A DNA stretch of 64,000 bases from Marinobacter alexandrii (GTDB lineage Bacteria > Pseudomonadota > Gammaproteobacteria > Pseudomonadales > Oleiphilaceae), in the NCBI RefSeq assembly GCF_005871205.1, contig NZ_SWKM01000012.1, forward strand, positions 496,001-560,000, read 5' to 3'. A model generated the notes under the pieces. The model searched no databases and had not been told where the DNA came from. It was given only the letters and a program-made list of their open reading frames with translations. The stretch's first letter is position 1; each line of letters opens with the position of its first letter. The position numbers were made by a program, and so were the translations under genes. This document shows, piece by piece, positions 28,124 through 36,924 of this stretch.

Positions 28124-28939
28124 ATGAATACCCGAACCGATGTTGTGTTCCTTTCCCATGGTGGTGGGCCCTTGCCGCTGTTGGGCGATCCGGGTCATCA
28201 AGACATGGTGGACCAGCTCACGACGCTGGCCGCTACATTGCCCGAGCCCCAGGCCATTGTGGTTATTAGCGCCCATTGGGAAGAATCGGCACCAACAATT
28301 ACCGCGGGGAGTCAGCCCCCGTTAATCTACGACTACCATGGTTTTCCCGCCGAGGCCTATGAGATCCAGTACCCGTGTCCGGGCGAGCCCGAGCTGGCAA
28401 ACCGGGTGTATGGGGCGCTGGAACTGGCTGGGCTGTCGCCGAGGCTCGATGACGAGCGGGGATTTGATCACGGCGTGTTTGTACCACTGAAACTGATGTA
28501 CCCGGCAGCGGATGTTCCAGTGGTTCAGCTTTCGCTGGTCAACAGTTTGGATGCCGCTACCCATCTGTCGATAGGGCGTGCGCTCAGACACCTGGAGTAT
28601 GACGATCTGCTGGTGATCGGGTCGGGATTCTCGTTCCATAACATGGGGGCGTTTTTTGCGCCGAATACCCCGGAGGTCCAAGCGTCGAATCAGGCCTTTG
28701 AAGACTGGCTGGCGCAGACTTGTTGCGACCCCAACCTAACCGAAACAGAGCGCTACCAGCGGCTGGTGACTTGGGAATCCGCACCCCACGCCCGGTTCTG
28801 CCATCCTCGGGAGGAGCACCTGCTGCCTCTTCACGTGTGTTACGGGCTCGCCAACGGGCCAAGCAATGGCCGCATTGCCGCTACGATTTTGGATAAGCAG
28901 TCAGGGATGTTTCATTGGGGACCAGTTCCAAGCCCTTAG
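28124..28939 (+). CDS. DODA-type extradiol aromatic ring-opening dioxygenase family protein
   Basis: A 271-residue cytosolic protein of the class III extradiol (LigB-like) family, close to E. coli YgiD and plant DOPA 4,5-dioxygenase. It shows FLSHGGGPLPLLGD near the N terminus, VVISAHWEE, the DDERGFDHGVFVPLKLMYP block with a putative metal-site His, and HPREEHLLPLHVCYG near the C terminus. These histidines are the expected Fe/Zn ligands. It would open catecholic rings at the 4,5 bond, but the natural substrate is unknown. The ATG at 28124 follows AGGAGGAGC. It sits downstream of doxX under the same LysR regulator. Confidence 0.92.
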   Translation: MNTRTDVVFLSHGGGPLPLLGDPGHQDMVDQLTTLAATLPEPQAIVVISAHWEESAPTITAGSQPPLIYDYHGFPAEAYEIQYPCPGEPELANRVYGALELAGLSPRLDDERGFDHGVFVPLKLMYPAADVPVVQLSLVNSLDAATHLSIGRALRHLEYDDLLVIGSGFSFHNMGAFFAPNTPEVQASNQAFEDWLAQTCCDPNLTETERYQRLVTWESAPHARFCHPREEHLLPLHVCYGLANGPSNGRIAATILDKQSGMFHWGPVPSP

Positions 28940-29012
28940 TCGGCCGGTGCAGCAGTGCGCTTGCTGTGGATCTAATGGCTTCCTGCTTTACTCATGAGTG
29001 CGCTGGAATTAT

Positions 29013-29047
29013 TATGCAAAAAATAGCATATTCAAAAAAATGCATAT
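29013..29047 (+). promoter_or_regulatory. AT-rich repeat region upstream of the arsC-arsR fusion gene
   Basis: The elements TATGCA (29013), GCATAT (29026) and TGCATAT (29041) recur in direct and inverted orientation around two A-runs, ending 15 bases before the start codon. Position and AT-rich repeat structure suit an ArsR-type operator for self-repression. I see no exact match to a published ArsR box. Confidence 0.45.
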
Positions 29048-29061
29048 ATTGAGGTTAGGGG

Positions 29062-29826
29062 ATGAAGCGCCGGATTTTGTTCGTCTGCACCGCCAACAGT
29101 GCCCGTTCACTGATGGCAGAAGCTCTGCTCCAGGACATGGCCGGAGATTTTTTCGAGGTGGCCAGTGCCGGTACCGGTCCGACCTCGCCTCACCCAATGG
29201 CTTTGCAGGTGCTGCAAGAGGCCGGCATTGCCACTGATGGCCTGCACAGCAAGCAGTTGGCGGATTTGCAGGACCAACACTGGGATTATGTGATTACGCT
29301 GTGTGAAAAAGCCGCCAGCGAATGCGGCAGTGTTTGCCAGCCCGCGCAACAGATTGCCTGGGATTTCCCCGACCCGGTTCCATCCAATCGACACGCCACC
29401 TTTGCCCTGACCCTCAAGGAAATCAAAGAGCGAATCTCGCTGTTTACCCTGGTGCATCAGAAAGAGACCGGCCGGAAGCCCATCAAATACGATCCGGTTG
29501 CGGTGTTCAAGGCCATGGCGGATGAGTTCCGCCTGTCTGCCCTGTTGCTTATCCGGGATCAGCAACAGCTGTGTGTCTGTGAGCTGACCGAAGCCTTCGA
29601 TGCGCCCCAACCCAAGGTCAGCCGGCACCTGGCGACGTTGAGGGAATCGGGCCTGCTGGAAACCGAGCGCCGGGGCCAATGGGTTTATTACTCACTTAAC
29701 CGGCAAATCCCGGAGTGGCTGGTCAGGGTGTTGGATGAAACCGCCAGCCAAGGTGGCGCCTTGATCGAACACGCGCAGCAACGGCTCGGGGCCATGGCAG
29801 ATCGGCCTGTTGTTCAGTGTCTCTAA
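29062..29826 (+). CDS. Fused arsenate reductase (thioredoxin-type ArsC) and ArsR regulator
   Basis: A 254-residue fusion. Residues 1-135 are a low-molecular-weight phosphatase-type ArsC with P-loop CTANSAR (Cys9-Arg15), the DFPDP acid motif, and further cysteines at 81, 88 and 92. The Cys9/Cys81/Cys88 pattern matches thioredoxin-coupled arsenate reductase. Residues 143-240 are an ArsR/SmtB winged helix with the arsenite-binding CVC motif (Cys171, Cys173) at the start of the HTH region (LTEAFDAPQPKVSRHLATL). One protein should thus reduce arsenate and derepress when arsenite binds. Unusually, no arsB or acr3 efflux gene follows. A repeat-rich promoter region lies directly upstream. Confidence 0.92.
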   Translation: MKRRILFVCTANSARSLMAEALLQDMAGDFFEVASAGTGPTSPHPMALQVLQEAGIATDGLHSKQLADLQDQHWDYVITLCEKAASECGSVCQPAQQIAWDFPDPVPSNRHATFALTLKEIKERISLFTLVHQKETGRKPIKYDPVAVFKAMADEFRLSALLLIRDQQQLCVCELTEAFDAPQPKVSRHLATLRESGLLETERRGQWVYYSLNRQIPEWLVRVLDETASQGGALIEHAQQRLGAMADRPVVQCL

Positions 29827-29870
29827 GCCGTAGTGTGAATCAGGAAACAGAACTAACGCGCTGTGGCACG

Positions 29871-30905
29871 TTACGCACTCTCTCCAACATGTAACTCAAA
29901 ACCAACATCGTGACTTGATGCCGTCAATGGTTTCCCCTCGAGCCGGGCAATAATGGCTCGAGCGCTGAGGCGGCCGATACTCTCTCGGGGCGAGCAAATT
30001 GTCGTCAGATTTGGGGAAATATGTTGGCCGATGGGGAGTCCATTAAAGCCAGCAATCGCGATGTCTTCAGGTACCCGGATGCCTCGGCGCTGGGCGTGCA
30101 GGATTGCACCGGTTGCCAGGTCATCGTTGGCGAAGTGGATGGCATCTGCCTCCGGGAGTATCGCCTTGACCTTATCCAGGGCTTTGGCGCCAGTCTCAAA
30201 CTGGCCCAGTTGGTCCATTTCAATAAGCGGAGCCTCAAGACCGGCCGCCTCCAGAATTTCCCGATGGCCCTCGTAACGTAGGCGTGCCCGGTAGTCGTTC
30301 GCCATCTGTGCAGCAACATAAACGATGTTTTGATAGCCGCAGCTCAATAGATGCCGTGCCATACAGCGGCCCGCTTCGGGATGGTCCAGGCCAACGTTGA
30401 TGTCTACTGCTTCGCCCAGTTCCATGATTTCTGCAATAGGGTTGGGCCACTCCCGGAGAATTCTTTGACACGCATCATTGTGCCGCAGGCCACTGATGAC
30501 GAGTGCGGAGGATGACCAACCCAGGAAGGTTCTGACCAACTGACATTCCCGCTCAAGGTCATAATCGGTGTTGCCAAGCAGGATCTGGTACCCGTGTTTC
30601 TCGAATTCACTCTGCAAGCCCTTGATCACTTCAATGAAAACGATATTGGACAAGGATGGGACGACCACGGCAATGAAGCGGGAGTTGGCTGAGGCCAGGC
30701 TCCCAGCCAGCATATTGCGTACATAGCCGACCTTATCGATAGCCGCCTCCACTCGGGCACGTGTCTTGGCGCGGACGCTTGCCGGCGCATTGAGTACACG
30801 CGACACCGTAATGGCAGAGACTTCAGCCTCGCGGGCCACGTCGGCGATTGTGGGTTGCATGGAGCCCTTGCGCGGTCTTTTCGGTTTCTGGGTGGAACTA
30901 GACAT
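29871..30905 (-). CDS. LacI-family repressor of the tetronate catabolic island
   Basis: A 344-residue LacI/GntR-type regulator. The HTH and hinge lie at about 19-65 (TIADVAREAEVSAITVSRVLN), followed by a sugar-binding domain (FIAVVVPSLSNIVFIEVIKGL). It is divergent from ltnD, and the 108-base gap contains a LacI-type palindrome at 30959-30974. By position it should repress the threonate/erythronate genes and respond to an acid sugar or pathway intermediate. The N-terminal basic stretch (QKPKRPRKGS) precedes the HTH; a later ATG at residue 16 is possible as the true start. Confidence 0.93.
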   Translation of the reverse strand: MSSSTQKPKRPRKGSMQPTIADVAREAEVSAITVSRVLNAPASVRAKTRARVEAAIDKVGYVRNMLAGSLASANSRFIAVVVPSLSNIVFIEVIKGLQSEFEKHGYQILLGNTDYDLERECQLVRTFLGWSSSALVISGLRHNDACQRILREWPNPIAEIMELGEAVDINVGLDHPEAGRCMARHLLSCGYQNIVYVAAQMANDYRARLRYEGHREILEAAGLEAPLIEMDQLGQFETGAKALDKVKAILPEADAIHFANDDLATGAILHAQRRGIRVPEDIAIAGFNGLPIGQHISPNLTTICSPRESIGRLSARAIIARLEGKPLTASSHDVGFELHVGESA

Positions 30906-30958
30906 TAGTCGGTATGCCTCGTTAGTGGTTGCGTCTTTTCATCATCTGAGCTATCAAT

Positions 30959-30974
30959 ATGGTAGCGCTAACAT
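30959..30974. promoter_or_regulatory. LacI-type operator upstream of ltnD
   Basis: The 16-base element ATGGTAGCGCTAACAT is palindromic at 14 of 16 positions around a central CG, the standard form of LacI/GntR operators. It lies between the divergent LacI-type gene and ltnD, 40 bases before the ltnD start. Confidence 0.7.
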
Positions 30975-31013
30975 TTAGCGATTCCAAAAAATAATAACAG
31001 GGGATTCCATCCG

Positions 31014-31940
31014 ATGGTGCAGCAAGTGCAAACCAAAACAGTCGGCGTTGTGGGGCTTGGCGCCATGGGCATGGGTACGGCCCTGGCATTGCTTGACGCA
31101 GGTTTTGATGTGATTGGCTATGACGTCTCCGAAGCGGCTCGTGAGCGTTTTGTCCGCGACGGTGGTCGCTGTGTCTCATCAGCGGCAGCACTTGGTCCTG
31201 AATGCGACCTTGTGCTCCTGATCGTGGTGAATGCAGATCAGGTTGAAACTGTGCTGTTCGGGGCTCAGGGATTGGCCGGTACGCTGGCGGCTGGAAGTCT
31301 CATTCTGCAGTGCGCCACGGTGGCCCCAAGCTATGCGACGGCACTGGGCGAGCGTCTTGAGGGGCAGGATCTGCTAATGCTGGATTCGCCTCTGAGTGGC
31401 GGTGCTGCCAAAGCAAGATCGGGGAAGTTGTCCATCATGTCTTCGGGCAGTTCCATGGCTTATGTCGCGGGTGAATCGGTTCTTGCGGCCATGGCGGAAA
31501 CGGTTTACCGACTCGGTGATACCCCGGGCGCAGGTTCGAGCGTCAAGCTGGTCAATCAGCACTTGGCTGGTGTCCATATTGCGGCCGCGGCTGAAGCTAT
31601 GGCGCTCGGTATTCGCATGGGTATAGACCCCGACACCCTTTATGACGTCATTACCCACTCCGCTGGAAACTCCTGGATGTTCGAGAATCGGGTTCCCCAT
31701 ATCCTGAAGGGTGATTACGCGCCGCTGTCTGCGGTGGATATTTTTGTCAAGGATCTGAACATCGTGCATCAGGCCGGGCGCGAGTTGAAGCTGTCGATGC
31801 CTGTTGCTGCCAGCGCCCTTCAGCAGTTCACTGCGGCAAGTGGTGCCGGTCTGGGACGGGAGGACGATTCTGCGGTGATCAAGGTTTACCAGAGGCTGTC
31901 AGGCATCAATCTGCCAGCAGCCAACGATACCGTTGCCTGA
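31014..31940 (+). CDS. ltnD: L-threonate dehydrogenase (3-hydroxyisobutyrate dehydrogenase family)
   Basis: A 308-residue beta-hydroxyacid dehydrogenase. It has the NAD-binding motif GLGAMGMG (about 14-21), the substrate block DSPLSGGAAKARSG, and the catalytic Lys in GSSVKLVNQHLAG. LtnD oxidises L-threonate at C2 to 2-oxotetronate. The assignment rests on the family and on its place as the first gene before otnK, otnC and otnI, which complete the known L-threonate route. The LacI-type operator lies just upstream. A paralogue of the same superfamily is at 38926-39834. Confidence 0.9.
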   Translation: MVQQVQTKTVGVVGLGAMGMGTALALLDAGFDVIGYDVSEAARERFVRDGGRCVSSAAALGPECDLVLLIVVNADQVETVLFGAQGLAGTLAAGSLILQCATVAPSYATALGERLEGQDLLMLDSPLSGGAAKARSGKLSIMSSGSSMAYVAGESVLAAMAETVYRLGDTPGAGSSVKLVNQHLAGVHIAAAAEAMALGIRMGIDPDTLYDVITHSAGNSWMFENRVPHILKGDYAPLSAVDIFVKDLNIVHQAGRELKLSMPVAASALQQFTAASGAGLGREDDSAVIKVYQRLSGINLPAANDTVA

Positions 31941-31990
31941 GCGGTGATCATGCATCGAAACAAGAAACCACTAATGACGATGGTAGGCTT

Positions 31991-33271
31991 ATGAATATAG
32001 TGCTGGGTGCTATTGCCGACGATTTTACCGGGGCCACCGACCTGGCCAATAATCTGGTCCGGGCGGGTATGCGCACCCTGCAGGTGATTGGTGTGCCCGA
32101 TACTCCATTGTTGCTCGAAGACGTAGACGCGGTAATTGTTGCACTGAAGTCACGATCTTGTGAAGCAGCCCAGGCAGTTTCGCAGTCGCTGGAGGCTCTG
32201 GAGTGGCTGCAGGCACGAGGTGTCCGTCAGGTTTTCTTCAAATACTGCTCCACCTTCGACTCCACCGCGGTAGGTAACATTGGTCCCGTGGCAGACGCAT
32301 TACTTGAATCCCTCGGCGCTCGCCAGACCGTCATGGTGCCGGCATTCCCGGTTAACGGGCGCACCGTATATCAGGGGCATCTGTTTGTGGGTGACCGGCT
32401 GCTCAATGAAAGCGGCATGGAGCAACACCCGCTGAATCCTATGACCGACGCCGATCTGGTGCGGGTTTTGGCGCAACAGAGCAAGTGGACCGTGGGTCTT
32501 CTGAACCATTCCGTTCTTAAGGGCGGTGCTGACGCCGCGCGGGCGCATCTTGATCAGGCCAGGGGCGAAGGCTGCAGTCATATCATCTGTGACAGTCTGG
32601 ATGAAGATGATCTCCAGACCGTCGCCGAAGCTGTTGTGGATTTCCCGCTGGTTACTGGGGGGTCTGGACTGGGTCAGGCGCTGCCGGCCGAATATCGCAA
32701 GCGCGAGTGGCTGAGCCATATTGCCGATGCCAGTCAGCTCGAGCCTGCCAGTGGTAGTGCATTGGTGCTTTCTGGTAGTTGTTCACGCGCAACGCTGGCC
32801 CAGATTGATGCCTTCCTCACGCACTACGAGGGTTTTGCCCTGGATCCACTGGCACTGGCGACCAGCGACGACCATTACCACGAGGCGTTGAATTTCGCCC
32901 GGAACCGGGTTGGCTGCGGCGCTCCGCTGATTGTCTATGCCTCTGCCCTGGCAGGCAGCGTGCAGCAAGCCCAACAGCAACTCGGTGTTGAGGCGTCCGG
33001 GGAACTGGTTGAGAGTGCGCTTGCCAGCTTGGCTACAACTCTGGTCAGCGAAGGCGTTGGCCGACTGATCGTGGCAGGAGGAGAAACCTCCGGTGCGGTG
33101 GTTTCGGCTCTGGGAATTAAGGCCCTGCGGATTGGTGGACAAATTGATCCGGGCGTCCCTTGGACTCAGGCGCGAATCGAAGGCAAGGATAAGCCTCTGT
33201 CATTGGCTCTCAAATCAGGCAATTTTGGAGCAGTAAATTTCTTCACGCGTGCATTTGAGGTGCTCCAATGA
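31991..33271 (+). CDS. otnK: 3-oxotetronate 4-kinase OtnK (four-carbon acid sugar kinase, former DUF1537)
   Basis: A 426-residue kinase of the four-carbon acid-sugar family. The N-terminal domain begins GAIADDFTGATDLANNLVRAG, the family hallmark, and contains KYCSTFDSTAVGNIGPV. The C-terminal nucleotide-binding domain has ALVLSGSCSRATLAQ and IVAGGETSGAVVSALG. It phosphorylates 3-oxotetronate at O4 using ATP. It overlaps otnC by four bases, so kinase and decarboxylase are produced together. Length and domain order are normal. Confidence 0.95.
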   Translation: MNIVLGAIADDFTGATDLANNLVRAGMRTLQVIGVPDTPLLLEDVDAVIVALKSRSCEAAQAVSQSLEALEWLQARGVRQVFFKYCSTFDSTAVGNIGPVADALLESLGARQTVMVPAFPVNGRTVYQGHLFVGDRLLNESGMEQHPLNPMTDADLVRVLAQQSKWTVGLLNHSVLKGGADAARAHLDQARGEGCSHIICDSLDEDDLQTVAEAVVDFPLVTGGSGLGQALPAEYRKREWLSHIADASQLEPASGSALVLSGSCSRATLAQIDAFLTHYEGFALDPLALATSDDHYHEALNFARNRVGCGAPLIVYASALAGSVQQAQQQLGVEASGELVESALASLATTLVSEGVGRLIVAGGETSGAVVSALGIKALRIGGQIDPGVPWTQARIEGKDKPLSLALKSGNFGAVNFFTRAFEVLQ

Positions 33272-33915
33272 ACGCTCATGACATTAATTGCCTCCGAGAG
33301 CAGATCGTGGTTTATGGCCAGTCGCTTTTCGAACGAGGTTTGACCATGGGTTCCAGTGGCAACATCAGTGTGCGGCTGGGGGATGGTGGCTGGCTGATGA
33401 CGCCCACGAATGCCTGCCTGGGTCGGCTTGATCCGGCGAGGATTGCGCGCCTAGACGCCAAGGGGCAACTCCTTGATGGTGATGCCCCCACTAAGGAACA
33501 TTTTTTACACATGGCAATGTACGACGAGCGTCCCCAGTCCGGTGCGATCGTCCACTTGCACTCCACCCATTCGGTGGCTGTGTCCTGCCTGCCGGAGATC
33601 AATCCCTGCGACTGCATACCTCCGCTGACTGCCTATTACATCATGCGGGTTGGCAAACTGCCCCTTGTGCCTTATCACATGCCCGGCGACCCGGCGCTGG
33701 CGGATGCAGTCCGAGGGCTAGCGGGAAAACACAATGCAGTGTTGCTCGCCAATCATGGACCTGTGGTGGCGGGCAAAACCCTGGAGGCGGCGATTTATGC
33801 CACAGAGGAATTGGAGGAAACCGCGAAACTGTTCCTGCTGCTACGAGGCCAAAACCCGAGGGTTCTCTCCCCACAGCAAATTTCTGATCTAGAGGCGCGC
33901 TTCCCACGCGACTGA
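33268..33915 (+). CDS. otnC: 3-oxotetronate-4-phosphate decarboxylase OtnC (class II aldolase fold)
   Basis: A 215-residue protein of the class II aldolase/adducin family. GLTMGSSGNISVRLGDGGWLMTPTN is the phosphate-binding N-terminal block, HLHSTHSVAVSCLP holds two zinc-ligand histidines and LLANHGPVVAGKTLEAAIYATEELEETAK the third. OtnC converts 3-oxotetronate 4-phosphate to dihydroxyacetone phosphate and CO2. Its four-base overlap with otnK and its position before otnI support this over a fuculose-phosphate aldolase role. Confidence 0.93.
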   Translation: MNAHDINCLREQIVVYGQSLFERGLTMGSSGNISVRLGDGGWLMTPTNACLGRLDPARIARLDAKGQLLDGDAPTKEHFLHMAMYDERPQSGAIVHLHSTHSVAVSCLPEINPCDCIPPLTAYYIMRVGKLPLVPYHMPGDPALADAVRGLAGKHNAVLLANHGPVVAGKTLEAAIYATEELEETAKLFLLLRGQNPRVLSPQQISDLEARFPRD

Positions 33916-33950
33916 TTACTTTTGAGTTTGATACCGATGAGGACCCTGAT

Positions 33951-34760
33951 GTGATCCGACTGGCTGCAAACCTCAGCATGCTGTTCACCGAATACGACTT
34001 CCTCGACCGCTTTGCGGCCGCGGCGGCTGCGGGGTTCCGTGGGGTTGAGTACCTGTTCCCTTATGCCTACAGCACCCAGCAGCTGAGGGCAGCTCTGGAT
34101 TCTGCAGGCTTGAGCCAGGTGCTGTTTAACCTGCCACCAGGGAACTGGGATTCGGGTGAGCGGGGGCTGACGAGCCTACCCGGTAGGGAGGCGGAATTTC
34201 GCGATTCTGTCGCCAAGGCGCTGGACTATGCCGAGGCTCTGAACTGCCCCCGGCTACATGCCATGGCGGGCTTGCTGCCCGAAAATGCTGACGAGGTAAC
34301 TCGTGTGGCGCACTGGGAAACCTATATCAGCAACTTGCGTTACGCCGCATCCGAATTTTCGGAAAGAGGCAAAGTCTTGCTTGTAGAACCGATCAATCCC
34401 CGCGACATGCCCGGGTTCCTGCTCAACACCCAGGCCCAGGCTCAGGCGGTGATAGAACAGGTAGGTGCAAAGAATCTTCGGGTCCAGTTTGATCTTTATC
34501 ATTGCCAGATTGTGGAAGGTGACCTGATCCGCAACCTTGAAGCCCAGTTCGCCAATATTGGTCATGTTCAGATCGCCGGCGTGCCCGAACGCCACGAACC
34601 GGATCGGGGTGAAGTGCATTACCCGGCGGTCCTCGATCGCCTTGAGTCGCTGGGTTATGAGGGCTGGGTTGGTTGTGAGTATCGGCCAGCCGGCACTACG
34701 GCGGCGGGACTGAGCTGGGGGCATGCCTACGGCTTATCCGGTCGGGCGCTTGCAATGTAA
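33951..34760 (+). CDS. otnI: 2-oxotetronate isomerase OtnI (hydroxypyruvate isomerase family)
   Basis: A 269-residue TIM-barrel isomerase of the xylose-isomerase-like superfamily. NLSMLFTEYDFLDRFAAAAAAGF opens the barrel, and metal-ligand acids appear in LLVEPINPRDMPGF and FDLYHCQIVEGDL, with VGCEYRPAGTT at the end, as in hydroxypyruvate isomerase. OtnI interconverts 2-oxotetronate and 3-oxotetronate, linking LtnD to OtnK. The start is GTG at 33951, 35 bases after otnC; ATG alternatives would truncate the first strand. Confidence 0.93.
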   Translation: MIRLAANLSMLFTEYDFLDRFAAAAAAGFRGVEYLFPYAYSTQQLRAALDSAGLSQVLFNLPPGNWDSGERGLTSLPGREAEFRDSVAKALDYAEALNCPRLHAMAGLLPENADEVTRVAHWETYISNLRYAASEFSERGKVLLVEPINPRDMPGFLLNTQAQAQAVIEQVGAKNLRVQFDLYHCQIVEGDLIRNLEAQFANIGHVQIAGVPERHEPDRGEVHYPAVLDRLESLGYEGWVGCEYRPAGTTAAGLSWGHAYGLSGRALAM

Positions 34761-34814
34761 CGAACCCAGAGAATCTGGAATTCGACAGACCAAAACAATA
34801 ACAAGGATTTGATC

Positions 34815-35795
34815 ATGCATATTCTGATAACTGGCGCCGCCGGATTTTTGGGTCAACGCCTGATCCACACTTTGGTGGCTCGCGGCGAGTTGGCCGGCAA
34901 GGCCCTGTCCCGCCTTACCCTGGTAGACCAGGTTGTAGCAAGTGTGCCGCACATCAGTGGGCTTGAACCTAACGTCCCGGAAGTTCAGACCCAAGCTGTG
35001 GATATTTCGGCCCCAGGCAGTCTTGATGCCCTCCTTGACGACCGTCCGGATGTGATTTTCCATCTTGCCGCCGTTGTAAGCTCCGCTGCCGAGGAGGATC
35101 TTGACCTCGGGTGGTCGGTTAACTTCGGTGCCACCCATGCGCTACTTGAAGGGTGCCGCAGCAGGAACCTGTCAACAACCCGGCTGATCATGGCCAGTTC
35201 GGTTGCGGTTTATGGTGGCGCTCTGCCGCCAATTCTGGACGACATGACGGCCCTGACGCCACAAAGCTCCTACGGCACGCAGAAGGCTATGTGCGAGCTG
35301 ATGATAAATGATTACAGTCGCCGTGGTCTGGTTGATGGTCGAGTGCTTCGGCTACCCACCATTGTTATCCGTCCGGGCCGGCCGAATGCCGCGGCGTCCA
35401 GCTTTGCCTCCAGTATCCTGCGAGAGCCCTTTAACGGGCAGCAGGCCATTTGTCCGGTGCCAACCGATCTGAAGTTGTTTGTGATGTCACCGGGCCGTGT
35501 CATCGAGGCGCTGATTCACGGCGCCGAAGTGTCGGGGACCGCCTTCGGGCCCTCGCGCAGCGTCATGCTGCCTGGAATTACCATCAGTGTCGCGGAGATG
35601 CTGGACAACCTGCGTGAGCGTGGCGGAGAACAGGCGCTCGCCCTGGTCCGCCATGAACCTGATCCTCGAATCACGGCGATTGTTTCCAGTTGGCCGGTGG
35701 CGTTCGACACGTACCGAGCTAGGGAACTTGGTTTTTCAGGTGATTCCGGTTTTTCAGACATTGTTGATGCTTTTCTTAACGAGCGCTCGACCTAA
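34815..35795 (+). CDS. denD: D-erythronate dehydrogenase DenD (extended SDR)
   Basis: A 326-residue NAD-dependent extended short-chain dehydrogenase. It has TGAAGFLGQRL (Rossmann glycine motif, near residue 5), the DRPDVIFHLAAVVSS strand, an active-site Ser region (MASSVAVYGG), YGTQKAMCE with the YxxxK pair, and RLPTIVIRPGRPN. DenD oxidises D-erythronate to 3-oxotetronate, entering the pathway one step after OtnI. The ATG at 34815 is preferred to the TTG six bases earlier. It is the last catabolic gene before the TRAP transporter. Confidence 0.9.
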   Translation: MHILITGAAGFLGQRLIHTLVARGELAGKALSRLTLVDQVVASVPHISGLEPNVPEVQTQAVDISAPGSLDALLDDRPDVIFHLAAVVSSAAEEDLDLGWSVNFGATHALLEGCRSRNLSTTRLIMASSVAVYGGALPPILDDMTALTPQSSYGTQKAMCELMINDYSRRGLVDGRVLRLPTIVIRPGRPNAAASSFASSILREPFNGQQAICPVPTDLKLFVMSPGRVIEALIHGAEVSGTAFGPSRSVMLPGITISVAEMLDNLRERGGEQALALVRHEPDPRITAIVSSWPVAFDTYRARELGFSGDSGFSDIVDAFLNERST

Positions 35796-35866
35796 CGAAC
35801 GCTCCTCAACCCTCTGACCGTCGGTCAAGGGATAACCTCAAGCGTGAAACCAAGAAGAGGCAACCT

Positions 35867-36871
35867 ATGAAAACAATAACATCTGTTCGCCGTAAGCTGA
35901 CCACTGCCGTTGCAAACCTGTCCGTCGCCACCCTGGCCTTTACGACCATGGGGGTGCAGGCGGAACAGACTATTAATCTGGGCCATACGCTGTCTGACAG
36001 TTCGCATTACTCCGTTGGTGCTGACGCCTTCAAGGAAACTCTGGAACGGCTCAGTGACGGCAAGTTCAAGCTGGCTGAGCATCCCTCCGGCTCGCTTGGT
36101 GGCGAACGCGCTATGATCGAAGGGCTTCAGATCGGTACGGTAGACGTGGTCATTACATCTTCCGGGCCCCTTGGCAACTTCGTGCCAGAGAGCTATGTGC
36201 TCGATCTGCCATTCCTGTTTGCGGACTACGAAGAGGCTCGTTGCGTGCTGGACCGTGACATTGGTCAGGACCTGCTGGCCAAGATGGAAGAGCACAATCT
36301 GGTGGGGCTGGCCTGGTCCGAAAACGGTTTCCGCCACATGACGAACAGCAAGCGGCAGATCGACAGTCCTAAAGATGCTGAAGGCCTGAAAGTCCGCACC
36401 ATGGAAAACAAGGTTCATATGGCTGCTTTCACGGAGATGGGTGTGCACCCAACTCCCATGGCGTTCCCGGAGGTCTTCACGGCGTTACAGCAAGGCACTG
36501 TCGATGGCCAGGAAAATCCCATCACGGTTATCGTCGCCACCAAGTTCTGGGAAGTACAGGACTACCTGACCCTGACCGGGCATGTTTATTCGCCAGCCAT
36601 TGTTCTGGGTTCTCCGGTTTTGCTTGATGGCCTTAACGAAGAGCAACGAGGCTGGTTCCAGCAAGCTGCGGATGCCTCAGTGAAAGCGACGCGGGATGAA
36701 GTGACCCGGCTTGAAAAAGAGGGCGTTGCCCTTCTGCGGGAAAACGGTATGACGGTGACCACCGATGTGGATAAGACACCGTTTCAGAAAGCGGTTGAGC
36801 CGGCCTATAAAGTGTACACCGACCAGTACGGGGATGAGATGCTGAAGAGGATTCGCGGCAGCAGTTGCTGA
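35867..36871 (+). CDS. TRAP transporter substrate-binding protein (DctP type)
   Basis: A 334-residue periplasmic binding protein. A signal peptide covers about residues 1-28 (ending VQAEQT). The mature fold begins INLGHTLSDSSHYSVGADAFKE. The conserved substrate-carboxylate Arg lies in AEGLKVRTMENKVHM, and PTPMAFPEVFTALQQGTVDGQENP is the family signature. It should deliver an acid sugar such as threonate or erythronate to the permease genes that follow. It is separated from them by a strong hairpin, which suggests higher expression of the binding protein. Confidence 0.95.
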   Translation: MKTITSVRRKLTTAVANLSVATLAFTTMGVQAEQTINLGHTLSDSSHYSVGADAFKETLERLSDGKFKLAEHPSGSLGGERAMIEGLQIGTVDVVITSSGPLGNFVPESYVLDLPFLFADYEEARCVLDRDIGQDLLAKMEEHNLVGLAWSENGFRHMTNSKRQIDSPKDAEGLKVRTMENKVHMAAFTEMGVHPTPMAFPEVFTALQQGTVDGQENPITVIVATKFWEVQDYLTLTGHVYSPAIVLGSPVLLDGLNEEQRGWFQQAADASVKATRDEVTRLEKEGVALLRENGMTVTTDVDKTPFQKAVEPAYKVYTDQYGDEMLKRIRGSSC

Positions 36872-36884
36872 CCTCAGCACCGGC

Positions 36885-36924
36885 CGTGGAGGAAGGCCTG
36901 CCTATGGCCATGCCTTCCTCCACG
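36885..36924 (+). repeat. Perfect 13-base inverted repeat between TRAP binding-protein and permease genes
   Basis: CGTGGAGGAAGGC (36885-36897) and GCCTTCCTCCACG (36912-36924) pair perfectly around a 14-base loop. No T-run follows. Its position after the binding-protein gene suggests an mRNA stabiliser or partial terminator that sets the ratio of binding protein to permease. Confidence 0.8.

Noticed and set aside
35815..35827. TGACC-GTC-GGTCA palindrome before the TRAP binding-protein gene as an operator
   Set aside because: Arms are only five bases and differ from the LacI-type operator core; too weak to annotate.
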